A DNA stretch of 64,000 bases, from NCBI RefSeq assembly GCF_022919135.1, contig NZ_CP095049.1:5899001-5963000 (forward strand), written 5' to 3'. Position 1 is the first letter of the stretch; every line of letters starts with the position of its first letter. Made by a program: the position numbers and the translations under genes. Under the pieces are notes generated by a model, which had not been told where the DNA came from, made no database searches, and saw nothing but the letters and a program-made list of their open reading frames with translations. This document shows, in pieces, positions 51,816 to 59,564 of the stretch. The DNA is from Hymenobacter cellulosivorans (GTDB taxonomy: Bacteria; Bacteroidota; Bacteroidia; Cytophagales; Hymenobacteraceae).

Positions 51816-51850
51816 ATGGGAAGCCGGATGAATTTCATCCAGCTTCCCAT
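51816..51850 (-). terminator. Rho-independent terminator of metB
   Basis: ATGGGAAGCCGGATGA (51816-51831) pairs with TCATCCAGCTTCCCAT (51835-51850) with one G-T pair; the minus strand then has AATTTTTAT. Confidence 0.82.
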
Positions 51851-51899
51851 AAAACATAGGCGGAGCCTACGTCAGGTTGAACAACAGCGTACCCCGCGT

Positions 51900-53039
51900 T
51901 TAGCCGATGGCCTGCTTGAGGTCCTCAATCAAATCTTCCACGTCCTCGATGCCCACGCTGAGGCGAATCAGGGAGTCGGAGAGGCCGGCGGCCTTGCGGG
52001 CTTCGGCCGGAATGCTGGCGTGGGTCATGGTGGCGGGGTGGCCCGAGAGGCTTTCCACCCCACCGAGGCTTTCGGCCAACGAAAACAGCTGGAATTTCTC
52101 CAGTACGGCCACGGCGTCCTCTTTCCGGTCGCCCTGCAGCACGAAAGAAATCATGCCCCCGAAGTCGTTCATCTGCCGGGCGGCTACTTCGTGGTTAGGG
52201 TGGTCAGTAAAGCCGGGCCAGAACACTTTCTCCACCTTGGGGTGGGCCTTGAGGTATTCGGCCACAGCGCGGCCGTTTTCGCAGTGGCGCTGCATCCGGA
52301 TGTGCAGGGTTTTGAGGCCGCGCAGCACCAGGAAGCAGTCCTGGGGGCCAGGCGTGCCGCCGCAGGCGTTCTGGTAGAAGCTCAGGCGCTCATGCACTTG
52401 GTCGTCGTTGAGTACGATGGCGCCCATCACGGTATCAGAATGGCCAGCCATGTATTTAGTCAGGGAGTACACCACGATGTCGGCACCCAGCTCCAGCGGA
52501 GTTTGAAGGTACGGCGTCGAGAAGGTGTTGTCGACGACCAACAGGGCGCCGGCCTCCTTGGCCACTTGAGCGGCGGCAGCAATATCAATGACGTTGAGCA
52601 GCGGGTTGGTGGGTGTTTCGACCCAAATCAGCTTGGTACGCTCGGTTACCTTGGCCCGCACGGCTTCCATATCATGCATGGGCACAAAGTGGAATTTGAT
52701 GCCCAGGGGCTCGTATACTTTGGTGAAGATGCGGTAAGAGCCGCCGTAGAGGTCGTTGGTCGAAATCACCTCGTCGCCGGGCTGCAGCAGCTTGATAACG
52801 CAGTCGGTGGCGGCCATACCCGAGGCAAAGGCCAGGCCGTGCTTGCCGTTGTCGAGGGCGGCCAGCGCGTCCTGCAACTGGGTGCGGGTGGGGTTATGGG
52901 TGCGCGAGTATTCGTAGCCTTTGTGGTCGCCGGGGGAGCGCTGCACGTAGGTCGAGGTCTGGTAGATGGGCGTCATAATAGCCCCGGTGGTGGGGTCAGG
53001 ATGCACGCCGGCATGGATGGCTTTGGTACCGAATTTCAT
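51900..53039 (-). CDS. metB: Cystathionine gamma-synthase/lyase (PLP)
   Basis: A 379-residue PLP enzyme of the Cys/Met metabolism family. It begins MKFGTKAIHAGVHPDPTTGA, has the PLP-binding YSLTKYMAGHSDTVMGA (the lysine is in SLTK), YEYSRTHNPTRTQLQDALA and LAESLGGVESLSGHPATMTH. It is close to bacterial cystathionine gamma-synthase (homoserine + cysteine to cystathionine) but lyase activity cannot be excluded by sequence alone. A TACCTTTG promoter lies upstream and a T-rich hairpin downstream, so it is monocistronic. Confidence 0.95.
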   Translation of the reverse strand: MKFGTKAIHAGVHPDPTTGAIMTPIYQTSTYVQRSPGDHKGYEYSRTHNPTRTQLQDALAALDNGKHGLAFASGMAATDCVIKLLQPGDEVISTNDLYGGSYRIFTKVYEPLGIKFHFVPMHDMEAVRAKVTERTKLIWVETPTNPLLNVIDIAAAAQVAKEAGALLVVDNTFSTPYLQTPLELGADIVVYSLTKYMAGHSDTVMGAIVLNDDQVHERLSFYQNACGGTPGPQDCFLVLRGLKTLHIRMQRHCENGRAVAEYLKAHPKVEKVFWPGFTDHPNHEVAARQMNDFGGMISFVLQGDRKEDAVAVLEKFQLFSLAESLGGVESLSGHPATMTHASIPAEARKAAGLSDSLIRLSVGIEDVEDLIEDLKQAIG

Positions 53040-53094
53040 GGGTGAGGTATTACGGAATCAACAAGGAAGACGCGTAGCTCGGAGCTTAGGGCGC

Positions 53095-53102
53095 CAAAGG
53101 TA
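53095..53102 (-). promoter_or_regulatory. -7 element of metB
   Basis: The minus strand reads TACCTTTG, an exact TAnnTTTG, 55 bases from the ATG. Confidence 0.55.
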
Positions 53103-53254
53103 AGAAGGTAGCCGGCAGAAAAGTTTCCTGGTGACAGCTGCCGCTGCGCCAGCACCAACAGGATTTGGCACTGGGCAGCCTTCTGTCGAGTACTTTCGTT
53201 CTACCTTCGACCTGGCTTGTTCCGCCCCCCTCCCGACTGCTTTTGCCGCTGCTT

Positions 53255-53962
53255 ATGGCTTTTTTCAAAGAGCTCCTCCAAAAAAATGCCTCCACCCTGC
53301 TCTCCATGGGCATGCTGGTGGCCATGCCCGTTGTGGGCAGTGCCTCGCTCACCTTTCTGCTCTACCAGTACCAGGATTTGCTGCAGCATCTGTCGCTGGG
53401 CCAGGTGCTGCTGTATTTTGTGGTTATCGGCGTCACGATGGCCTTTGCCCTTACTCCCACTACGTTCGTGGCCCTAGTCACGGGTTTTTACTTCGACTGG
53501 GCGGGCCTGCCGGGTATGGTCATTGCCTACGCGTTGGCGGCGCTGGTCGGCTACGAAGTGGCTTCCCGCCTCGACCACGGCAAGATGACCACGTTTCTGC
53601 ACCACTTTCCCAAAGCCGACGCCGTGATGCGGGAGCTGAAAAATGAAAGCCTGCAGCTCATCATCCTCACCCGCATTTCGCCGGTGCTGCCCTTCGCCCT
53701 AATGACCTTCGTACTGGCCGTGATGCGCATCGACCGGCGCCGGTTTCTGCTTGGCAGCGTGGTAGGGATGCTACCTCGAAGTCTGTTTTTCTACTGGCTC
53801 GGCACCAAAGCTCAGGATGTAGTTGCCCTTGTTAATAACCCTGACACTGGCACGGCGGGCAAGCTGCTGCTCATCGGCCTGATTATTATTTCGCTTTTCG
53901 GCCTCTACTACGTTTTCAACCGAGCTCTAAAGCGGGCCCTGAGCCGCAGCAGCGCTGGATAG
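53255..53962 (+). CDS. VTT domain membrane protein (TVP38/DedA-like)
   Basis: A 235-residue inner-membrane protein of the SNARE-associated/VTT superfamily. Helices lie at about 15-38, 50-75, 80-105, 140-160, 165-185 and 200-225; the conserved core is FALTPTTFVALVTGFYFDWA, then GLPGMVIAYALAALVGYEVA, and the RISPVLPFALMTFVLAVMRI half-hairpin. Family members act as lipid or undecaprenyl-phosphate scramblases or permeases. The ATG at 53255 is favoured; an upstream frame from 53165 exists but begins over promoter-like DNA. Confidence 0.85.
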   Translation: MAFFKELLQKNASTLLSMGMLVAMPVVGSASLTFLLYQYQDLLQHLSLGQVLLYFVVIGVTMAFALTPTTFVALVTGFYFDWAGLPGMVIAYALAALVGYEVASRLDHGKMTTFLHHFPKADAVMRELKNESLQLIILTRISPVLPFALMTFVLAVMRIDRRRFLLGSVVGMLPRSLFFYWLGTKAQDVVALVNNPDTGTAGKLLLIGLIIISLFGLYYVFNRALKRALSRSSAG

Positions 53963-54036
53963 CAAAAATTTAAAACTGGTTTTCAACGATTTGTGCTTTC
54001 TTAGGGTCTTTTTTCAGAAGAATTTTCACCTCCTAT

Positions 54037-54068
54037 TTGCTTGAGCCGAATTTTTGCTCTTATCTTTG
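54037..54068 (+). promoter_or_regulatory. Promoter of tRNA-Arg
   Basis: TTTG at 54036-54039 is followed after about 21 bases by TATCTTTG (54061-54068), 19 bases before the tRNA. Confidence 0.6.
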
Positions 54069-54087
54069 CAGCACCAAAACGGTAAAT

Positions 54088-54161
54088 GGTTGTATAGCTC
54101 AATTGGATAGAGCATCTGACTACGAATCAGAAGGTTTAAGGTTCGACTCCTTATACGACCA
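54088..54161 (+). tRNA. tRNA-Arg (ACG)
   Basis: A 74-base cloverleaf: acceptor GGTTGTA/TACGACC, D-stem GCTC/GAGC, anticodon stem TCTGA/TCAGA with loop CTACGAA (anticodon ACG, read as ICG), T-arm TAAGG-TTCGACT-CCTTA and discriminator A. No CCA is encoded. A promoter precedes and a terminator follows it. It borders the change into accessory DNA, a typical attachment site location. Confidence 0.97.
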
Positions 54162-54172
54162 CAGGATACCAG

Positions 54173-54209
54173 AAAAACCCTCTTTGCAGCTCGCAAAGAG
54201 GGTTTTTTG
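54173..54209 (+). terminator. Rho-independent terminator of tRNA-Arg
   Basis: AAAAACCCTCTTTGC (54173-54187) pairs with GCAAAGAGGGTTTTT (54193-54207), then a T tract. Confidence 0.9.
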
Positions 54210-54279
54210 TTTTCGGTGTGCGAAACAGTGTGCGACCAACGGCCAGTATATGTCGCCCCGCTCTCGCCCAAGCGGCCGC

Positions 54280-55593
54280 TTAGAGGCAAGCCCCATCCAT
54301 CTTGATGCGCCATAATTCCTCCATGCGGGTGGTATAGGCCGGCGTCCGTAGTTGCCTCTTACCTGTCCACTCCCCTTCTTTACCAGCACTACCAGCTAAC
54401 GATACCGCAAAGCCGACCGTGCCGCTGCCGTAGCGCGAGTTGAGTTTGTCCAGCTCCGCCATGAGCCGTACGCGCTGCTCGGTCTGTGCCGTGGCCTCAA
54501 ACAAGCTGAGTTGCTGCTGGCCGGCCGCCTCCAGCCCATCGAACACCACCCCTGCCTTCTTGTAGTGGGTGCCAGGCAGCCAGAGGCGCTTAAGCAGCGT
54601 GCGGGCGTAGCGGATCAACTCGGCCGTGTCGCTGGTGAGCACTGGCAGGTGCAGCGTGCTGGAATACGTGTAAGGTGGCGGCTCGGTGCCAAAGCGGTTC
54701 TTGCTGATAAAGACCGTGAGCATGTTCACGGCCGAGCCCTGGCGGCGCAGCTTCTCGGCCGCGCGCGTGGTGAAGGCAGCTACCGCACCCAGCACGTCCT
54801 GGTAGGCTGTAAGCGTTTTACCAAAGGTGCGCGTGCAGGCAATGCTCTGCCGCGATAGGGTTCCGTCCTCGCTCGGGGCCATCGTCAGGCACGGGTAGCC
54901 CTGCAGCTCGCGCACCAGCCGGGCACCGACGACCCCGCCCAGGTGCTTGCGAGCCCAGGGCTCCTTGACCCGGGCCAGCAGCGCGGCCGTGCTCACGCCA
55001 TAGGAATGCAGCTTCTGTGCATACTGATGGCCGATGCCCCAGACATCCTCGACAGCCACTTGCTCCAGAGCCCAGAGCCGCCGCTCTTCCGTGTCCAGAT
55101 ACAGCACCCCCTCCAGCTCCGGGCGCTTCTTGGCCACGCGGTTAGCCAGCTTGGCTAGGGTCTTGGTGGGGGCAATGCCAATGCAAGTCGGGATGTGGGT
55201 ATACTGCCGAATCTCAGCGCGTATCCGCCGGGCGTAGGCATCGAGCCCTCCGAGCCAGCGCTCCATGCCGGCTACGTCGAGGAAGGCCTCGTCAATCGAG
55301 TAGATTTCAACGCCGGGCGCCACGTCGGCTAAATGACCCATCACGCGACGGGAAATATCCCCGTAGAGCGCGTAGTTGCTCGACAGCACATGGCCGCCGT
55401 GCTGGTCCAGCACGGGCTTGGCTTTGAAGTAGGGCTCCCCCATCGGGATGCCTAGGGCCTTGGCCTCCGCTGAGCGCGAAACAACGCACCCGTCATTGTT
55501 GGAAAGCACCACGACGGGCTTCCCCTCCAGGTGCGGCTGAAAAGTCCGCTCACACGAAACGTAGAAGTTGTTGCAATCAACTAACGCGAACAT
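54280..55593 (-). CDS. umuC: Y-family DNA polymerase UmuC
   Basis: The 437-residue catalytic subunit of an error-prone polymerase V. Start MFALVDCNNFYVSCERTFQP gives the first catalytic aspartate (Asp6); IYSIDEAFLDVAGMERW holds Asp-Glu of the second. VVLSNNDGCVVSRSAEAKAL and the HhH/little-finger part (DVWGIGHQYAQKLHSYGVST) are typical. The C-terminal region RYGSGTVGFAVSLAG is the DUF4113-like tail. It overlaps umuD by 17 bases, so the two are translationally linked. UmuDC operons are often carried by mobile elements. It ends near the tRNA-Arg terminator. Confidence 0.95.
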   Translation of the reverse strand: MFALVDCNNFYVSCERTFQPHLEGKPVVVLSNNDGCVVSRSAEAKALGIPMGEPYFKAKPVLDQHGGHVLSSNYALYGDISRRVMGHLADVAPGVEIYSIDEAFLDVAGMERWLGGLDAYARRIRAEIRQYTHIPTCIGIAPTKTLAKLANRVAKKRPELEGVLYLDTEERRLWALEQVAVEDVWGIGHQYAQKLHSYGVSTAALLARVKEPWARKHLGGVVGARLVRELQGYPCLTMAPSEDGTLSRQSIACTRTFGKTLTAYQDVLGAVAAFTTRAAEKLRRQGSAVNMLTVFISKNRFGTEPPPYTYSSTLHLPVLTSDTAELIRYARTLLKRLWLPGTHYKKAGVVFDGLEAAGQQQLSLFEATAQTEQRVRLMAELDKLNSRYGSGTVGFAVSLAGSAGKEGEWTGKRQLRTPAYTTRMEELWRIKMDGACL

Positions 55594-56044
55594 AGCGCGA
55601 AAGTCTTCCTGGGCGGGTTTCCGTGACAACGTGGGTGACGACGCCCCAGCAGTCGTAGAGGTCAGGCTCCCCAGTGAGCGGAATGGATGGGTACAGTGGA
55701 TTATCCGGTACCAGCCACCAGTCCTGGCCGCGCTGAATGAGACGCTTAACCGTATGCTGGCCCTCCACAACGGCAATGATAATGTCGTCATGGCGCGGTT
55801 TAAGCCGGCAGTCGACGGCCAGCAAGGCGCCGTCCTGAATGCCAGAGCGGCCGCCAGTCATACTGTGCCCCTCCACCATCACTAGGTACGTGGCGTGGGG
55901 GTGAGAAAGCAGCAAGGCATTCAGGTCCAGCTTCACCCCCATGTGGTCCTCGGCAGGCGACGGAAAGCCGGCTGGGACCCGGGATTGAAAGAAAGGAAGC
56001 AGCAAGGGCTTCCGCAAAACATTGAGGACAACAACTCGGCTCAT
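55577..56044 (-). CDS. umuD: UmuD, self-cleaving polymerase V subunit
   Basis: A 155-residue S24/LexA-fold protein. The cleavage site VPAGFPSPAEDH has Ala25-Gly26, the nucleophile is Ser61 in VEGHSMTGGRSGIQDG, and the general base Lys100 in HTVKRLIQ. After RecA-stimulated cleavage it activates UmuC. The residues match E. coli UmuD order (cut near 24, Ser60, Lys97). It is the first gene of a two-gene operon with palindromic operators upstream. Confidence 0.94.
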   Translation of the reverse strand: MSRVVVLNVLRKPLLLPFFQSRVPAGFPSPAEDHMGVKLDLNALLLSHPHATYLVMVEGHSMTGGRSGIQDGALLAVDCRLKPRHDDIIIAVVEGQHTVKRLIQRGQDWWLVPDNPLYPSIPLTGEPDLYDCWGVVTHVVTETRPGRLSRYVRVS

Positions 56045-56082
56045 AGCAACAACACAACAGGGTTTGTCGCAATGATACGGAT

Positions 56083-56121
56083 TGCTAATTAAATTAGCAT
56101 AAAGCAGCTACTAAAATTAGT
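56083..56121. promoter_or_regulatory. Palindromic operators of umuDC
   Basis: TGCTAATTAAATTAGCA (56083-56099) is a perfect 17-bp dyad; ACTAA-AA-TTAGT (56110-56121) is a second related dyad. Both sit 39-77 bases upstream of the umuD ATG, as expected for SOS or phage-type repressor sites. The regulator is not in the window. Confidence 0.6.
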
Positions 56122-56153
56122 TATAGCAATGTTTCTACATTTCAATTTATAGA

Positions 56154-56369
56154 CTACCTACTCTCTCGAAATTCGCTGTAGTCGAGCGCCTGTAGGAGCG
56201 CAATGCGCTCAGCTACTCGTAGCCGTAAATTCGCAATGGCACCCTGGGCGTCGGCCCCAAAGCCGTAGAGGTGCTCCACCGTCGAGGAGAGCTCATGTTC
56301 GGGGCTCACATCGAAGCGGGCCTCGTAGGAGTTGGGCTTGCCCTTGCCGTCGTTGTAGAGGATAATCAT
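56154..56369 (-). CDS. Small hypothetical protein
   Basis: A 71-residue protein, MIILYNDGKGKPNSYEARFD followed by a helical C-terminal part (LRLRVAERIALLQALDYSEF). No family recognised. The ATG at 56369 is overlapped by the stop of an even smaller ORF (ATGA junction), which supports both as real and coupled. Confidence 0.55.
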   Translation of the reverse strand: MIILYNDGKGKPNSYEARFDVSPEHELSSTVEHLYGFGADAQGAIANLRLRVAERIALLQALDYSEFRESR

Positions 56370-56461
56370 TGGCAGAGGTGGTAAAGCAGCATCGTGAGCA
56401 GCATACCGGCCAGGCCCAGCACGCCGGCCCACTCGTCGCGATTTTGGTGGGGAGTAAGCAT
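56366..56461 (-). CDS. 31-residue membrane-like mini-ORF coupled to the next gene
   Basis: ATG at 56461 to TGA at 56366 encodes 31 residues (MLTPHQNRDEWAGVLGLAGM, then a hydrophobic LLTMLLYHLCQ). The final bases overlap the start of the 71-residue gene as ATGA. It has one short hydrophobic stretch. It is too short to be sure; the exact overlap is the main evidence. Confidence 0.4.
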   Translation of the reverse strand: MLTPHQNRDEWAGVLGLAGMLLTMLLYHLCQ

Positions 56462-56610
56462 ACAGACAAGAAACGAAAAAAGCACCGACGTGTGCTGGCG
56501 CTTTTCCTTCCCAGCTTACGTTGCTCCGACAGAAAGGCCCCCTGGCAAACCAGTATTTATTAATCCAGAACAGGTGTATCTAGCCCCTATTGACTGCGTA
56601 TAGCCTGTAT

Positions 56611-57183
56611 ATGCCCTTATGTTCCGAATATAATAACCCTCAACGCCAACGTGCCGTCGCCTGGGCAGTAGCGATGACGGCTAATACGCCACTAGCTCCG
56701 CGCCGCTATGAACGGTATTTATTAGAGCAATATCAGAAAGGCCTACTAACACTAGAACAGGTATTGCACCTGCTCGACACGAGCATCTATCAGCTGCTCT
56801 ACCGCAGCCAGGCAACCGCCCCCATGCCGGAAGCGCAGTTACAGCAGCTGCTCGACTGGAGCCATGACTATAACGCCAAGCACCAGATTACGGGGCTTTT
56901 GCTCTACAGTGAGGGCTATTTTGTGCAGGTTCTGGAAGGACCTCAGCAGGAAGTGCGGACGCTCTATGCGCGTATCCAACAAGACCGACGCCATCACCAG
57001 ATTGTAACCATCGGCGAAGGACCCGAACCCGAGCGGCGCTTTGCCGACTGGACTATGGGCTTTGGGCAAGTGGCGCTGCCAGCTATTGAGCCGGTGCTGA
57101 CGGTAGAGCCAAGTCGGCCCGTAGCCCCGGATGTGAACGAGCACCATATTCAGGCCTTGTTGCGCGCCTTTGGCGTGGGCTAA
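56611..57183 (+). CDS. BLUF domain photoreceptor with N-terminal extension
   Basis: A 190-residue blue-light sensor. The BLUF domain (about 60-150) binds FAD: SIYQLLYRSQATAPMPEAQL holds the key tyrosine, WSHDYNAKHQITGLLLYSEG the asparagine and YFVQVLEGPQQEVRTLYARI the glutamine; RRFADWTMGFGQVALP closes it. About 60 residues before the domain (PRRYERYLLEQYQKGLLTLE) form an extra helical extension of unknown role. ATG at 56611 is chosen; 56674 is an alternative. It may link light to a partner through protein contacts, since no output enzyme domain is fused. Confidence 0.88.
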   Translation: MPLCSEYNNPQRQRAVAWAVAMTANTPLAPRRYERYLLEQYQKGLLTLEQVLHLLDTSIYQLLYRSQATAPMPEAQLQQLLDWSHDYNAKHQITGLLLYSEGYFVQVLEGPQQEVRTLYARIQQDRRHHQIVTIGEGPEPERRFADWTMGFGQVALPAIEPVLTVEPSRPVAPDVNEHHIQALLRAFGVG

Positions 57184-57192
57184 CACTAGGCT

Positions 57193-57223
57193 AAAAGGCC
57201 CGACCCAGTGGGCCGGGCCTTTT
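57193..57223 (+). terminator. Rho-independent terminator
   Basis: AAAAGGCCCG (57193-57202) pairs with CGGGCCTTTT (57214-57223) after the BLUF gene. Confidence 0.85.
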
Positions 57224-57410
57224 ATCTAGAGGCATGCGGTACCGATTGATACCACAGTGAAAACGGCTGTAAGCGGTCTGTAGTTACTTATTTTACTGCA
57301 TTTTATCCGTTGTAAATGTGTTTATGCTCGGTAAAAATAGTTTTACGCACGATTAAAATCCATTTTAAAATATGCTGCGTAGGTAGGGCCCCCACCTTAT
57401 CTGCCCAGCC

Positions 57411-57686
57411 ATGACACTCGCTCGGTTGCACGCTGCCTTCCAGCAACAGGATACAGATTGTATTGCTCAGGTCCTGTGCACGTTGGTCCAAGAACAGCAC
57501 GCTGCCTCGCCGCTTTTGCCTAGCCGAAAGCTACAATTCGCACACTGCTGCCAACGACTCGTTGCAGCCCACGCAGGTGCTTATAACTGTACGCGCTTAC
57601 TACTGGAGGCGGAAGTATGCTTTAATCATGCCTATACGATACCTGGGGAACGGGGCAAAGCGGGGTGTCCTCGGCACCATCCGTAA
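57411..57686 (+). CDS. Hypothetical protein
   Basis: A 91-residue cytoplasmic protein beginning MTLARLHAAFQQQDTDCIAQ; mainly helical, no family seen. Its spacer upstream (57224-57410) is AT-rich and holds short dyads such as GTAAAA/TTTTAC (57332-57347). Low-confidence ORF in an accessory region. Confidence 0.4.
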   Translation: MTLARLHAAFQQQDTDCIAQVLCTLVQEQHAASPLLPSRKLQFAHCCQRLVAAHAGAYNCTRLLLEAEVCFNHAYTIPGERGKAGCPRHHP

Positions 57687-57762
57687 CGGATTCTAGAGCA
57701 CCAGGCCCAGAATCCACCTACTTCCGAATCAGCTCTTGCGGCTATCTACTTACTGCGTTTAT

Positions 57763-58071
57763 ATGCCCATCTCCACGCTTGCTGGCCTCAACAAGCATCT
57801 CTATACCATTCTTCAACAGGATACGGACTCCCCGAACCCGTATACGGGCGGCCTGTTGCGAGAACACGGCCTGGCGGCCCTGCAGGACCTGCGTCAGCTC
57901 CACTTGCTCGGTAGCACCGGCCAGATTTGGTTAAGCGCTGCCCAGCACCACCAACTGCCCCTGACGATTGAGGCCTTAGAAGCGCTGCTTACGCAAAGCC
58001 ATGTCTTGCCCGTCAAGGCGATGCAACAGAAGCTCTTGGCCTTGCTACGAACGACGCTGGTTACCGCGTAA
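57763..58071 (+). CDS. Hypothetical protein
   Basis: A 102-residue protein, MPISTLAGLNKHLYTILQQD onward, predominantly helical (LREHGLAALQDLRQLHLLGS, LTIEALEALLTQSHVL). The ATG at 57763 is preferred over an in-frame start at 57736. Both it and the preceding gene carry a QxxDTD stretch near the N-terminus, perhaps by chance. No function can be assigned. Confidence 0.45.
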   Translation: MPISTLAGLNKHLYTILQQDTDSPNPYTGGLLREHGLAALQDLRQLHLLGSTGQIWLSAAQHHQLPLTIEALEALLTQSHVLPVKAMQQKLLALLRTTLVTA

Positions 58072-58100
58072 CAGGAGGCAGAGCAGACAGCCGGGACTTT

Positions 58101-58355
58101 TCATGTCTCCAAGTCATCCAGCTTGATGTACGCCGCATAGTCCTCCAGGCACGTTCGACTGGTGAACGTGCGCGTGCGCAGCAGTTCGTTGGTGTCGGGG
58201 TCGTAGTAGACCTCGCAGAAGAAGGTGCCCAGGTGGTAGAGGTTCACCGCGTCCTCTTCCTCCCAGCGCGTGGCCAGGAAGGTGCCCTCGGCCCAGATGG
58301 CGGCCAGCTGCTCGGGGAAAGGTAGGGCGCGGAAGGCGTAGTGGGTGATGGGCAT
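58101..58355 (-). CDS. Small hypothetical protein
   Basis: An 84-residue protein MPITHYAFRALPFPEQLAAI followed by WAEGTFLATRWEEEDAVNLY, HLGTFFCEVYYDPDTNEL and TFTSRTCLEDYAAYIKLDD. Compact alpha/beta pattern. No family is recognised. ATG at 58355 is preferred over the upstream frame. It stands convergent to the gene at 57763. Confidence 0.5.
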   Translation of the reverse strand: MPITHYAFRALPFPEQLAAIWAEGTFLATRWEEEDAVNLYHLGTFFCEVYYDPDTNELLRTRTFTSRTCLEDYAAYIKLDDLET

Positions 58356-58508
58356 AAGTGTAAGTCGGTTAATATTTCTGCCTACACTACAACAACCTAA
58401 CATAGGGGAAAATACCTCGAATGACGGATAGGGCTTAGTAATAATATAATATAATATATTGAATACAAGCTGTACATTGCTCCAACTCTTTCATCTTATA
58501 TCTCTTGT

Positions 58509-59453
58509 ATGAAATACACTTGTTACCGATTATTTGCTGCTGTGATGGCTTCTGCAGTAGTTGCAGGTTGTGAAACTCCCGAGCTAGCACCGCCACCCGT
58601 GCTGAAGGCGCAGAGTTCTTCTGACTTGACGTTTATCTCATTCCCTGTGCCAGAGCCGTTAGTTGAAGTCACATCCGTTGAGTATTATAATGGAGCAGTG
58701 CGCAAAAAATGGGAAAAGCCTGAAGCCTTAGGGGCCTCGCAGGTACCAGGAGGGCATCCAATCTACGTGTTTCAGCCAAGAGGAACTCCTGGTGACGCAA
58801 ATACTGTAGGTACGTGGACTCGGATTAGTGGCCCGAATGGAGGCGGAGCAGTTAAAATAGCTGCCGGTTACGAATATAATGGTACTGTTGGTTTCCGCTA
58901 TGTTGTAACTGATCAAAACGAGCTTTGGGTGTCAAGCGGGAACAGCCCAGGCTGGCGCAAGATAAACCATCCTGCTGTAGACGTTGCGGTAGCTTATGGC
59001 AATACAGCGAGCGTCTATGTTTATTTTTTAGGTGCTGCCACTGTCAACGGTGGTCACCCTATTTACCGATACCGTTGGGACACGGGGCAAGCAGTAGAGG
59101 TTGTACCTGGTGCCGCTGGTATAGAACTGGCGGTAGATAGAGATGGCCGCCCCTGGGTTACGACAAGCAACCAACAAGTTTGGGTTGGCCCTGCACCTGG
59201 CAGTAGCGGCGGCTTTGTACCGGTAGAAGCCAGCGCTGGGGATATTGCCTGCACTGTCGATGACGTTGCTGTTTTAGGCACTGGGAGTGCACCCTTACCC
59301 GGTGGATACGAAGTATACAAGCGCCCGTACTCATCGCCTCTGGAGTCCTATACCTGGACCTGGGAAGGGGGCCAAGCCACTAGAATAGGCAGCAGTTTCA
59401 ATGGAAAATTCTTCCTTATCGACAGTTTCGGGCAATTGCATATGGCTCAGTAA
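58509..59453 (+). CDS. Lipoprotein with beta-propeller-like repeats
   Basis: A 314-residue lipoprotein: signal MKYTCYRLFAAVMASAVVAG then C, lipobox V-A-G-C. Repeating strands WTRISGPNGGGAVKIAAGYE, GWRKINHPAVDVAVAYGNTA, VEVVPGAAGIELAVDRDGRP and ATRIGSSFNGKFFLIDSFGQ resemble tectonin/TECPR beta-propeller blades (an aromatic-start, a V-DVA strand, a G-xx-xV strand). It could bind sugars or proteins on the surface. Upstream is AT-rich with an AATAT run at 58438-58460. No direct phage link. Confidence 0.75.
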   Translation: MKYTCYRLFAAVMASAVVAGCETPELAPPPVLKAQSSSDLTFISFPVPEPLVEVTSVEYYNGAVRKKWEKPEALGASQVPGGHPIYVFQPRGTPGDANTVGTWTRISGPNGGGAVKIAAGYEYNGTVGFRYVVTDQNELWVSSGNSPGWRKINHPAVDVAVAYGNTASVYVYFLGAATVNGGHPIYRYRWDTGQAVEVVPGAAGIELAVDRDGRPWVTTSNQQVWVGPAPGSSGGFVPVEASAGDIACTVDDVAVLGTGSAPLPGGYEVYKRPYSSPLESYTWTWEGGQATRIGSSFNGKFFLIDSFGQLHMAQ

Positions 59454-59475
59454 AACGAGTCGTTATTCGATTTAT

Positions 59476-59508
59476 AAAAGCCTTAGGCATTCAGCCTAAG
59501 GCTTTTTT
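59476..59508 (+). terminator. Rho-independent terminator
   Basis: AAAAGCCTTAGGC (59476-59488) pairs with GCCTAAGGCTTTT (59494-59506), then T's. Confidence 0.9.
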
Positions 59509-59564
59509 TATTCGCAACTTACTGAATACACAGGCGTTGTTCTTATACATTATGCTAGTGCCGG

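Noticed and set aside
54210..54279. attL direct repeat of the tRNA-Arg 3' end
   Set aside because: No second copy of the tRNA 3' sequence could be found in the window, so an att site cannot be defined.
57303..57500. 65-codon minus-strand frame overlapping the hypothetical gene at 57411
   Set aside because: It is antisense to the better-supported plus-strand frame and its start lies inside that gene.
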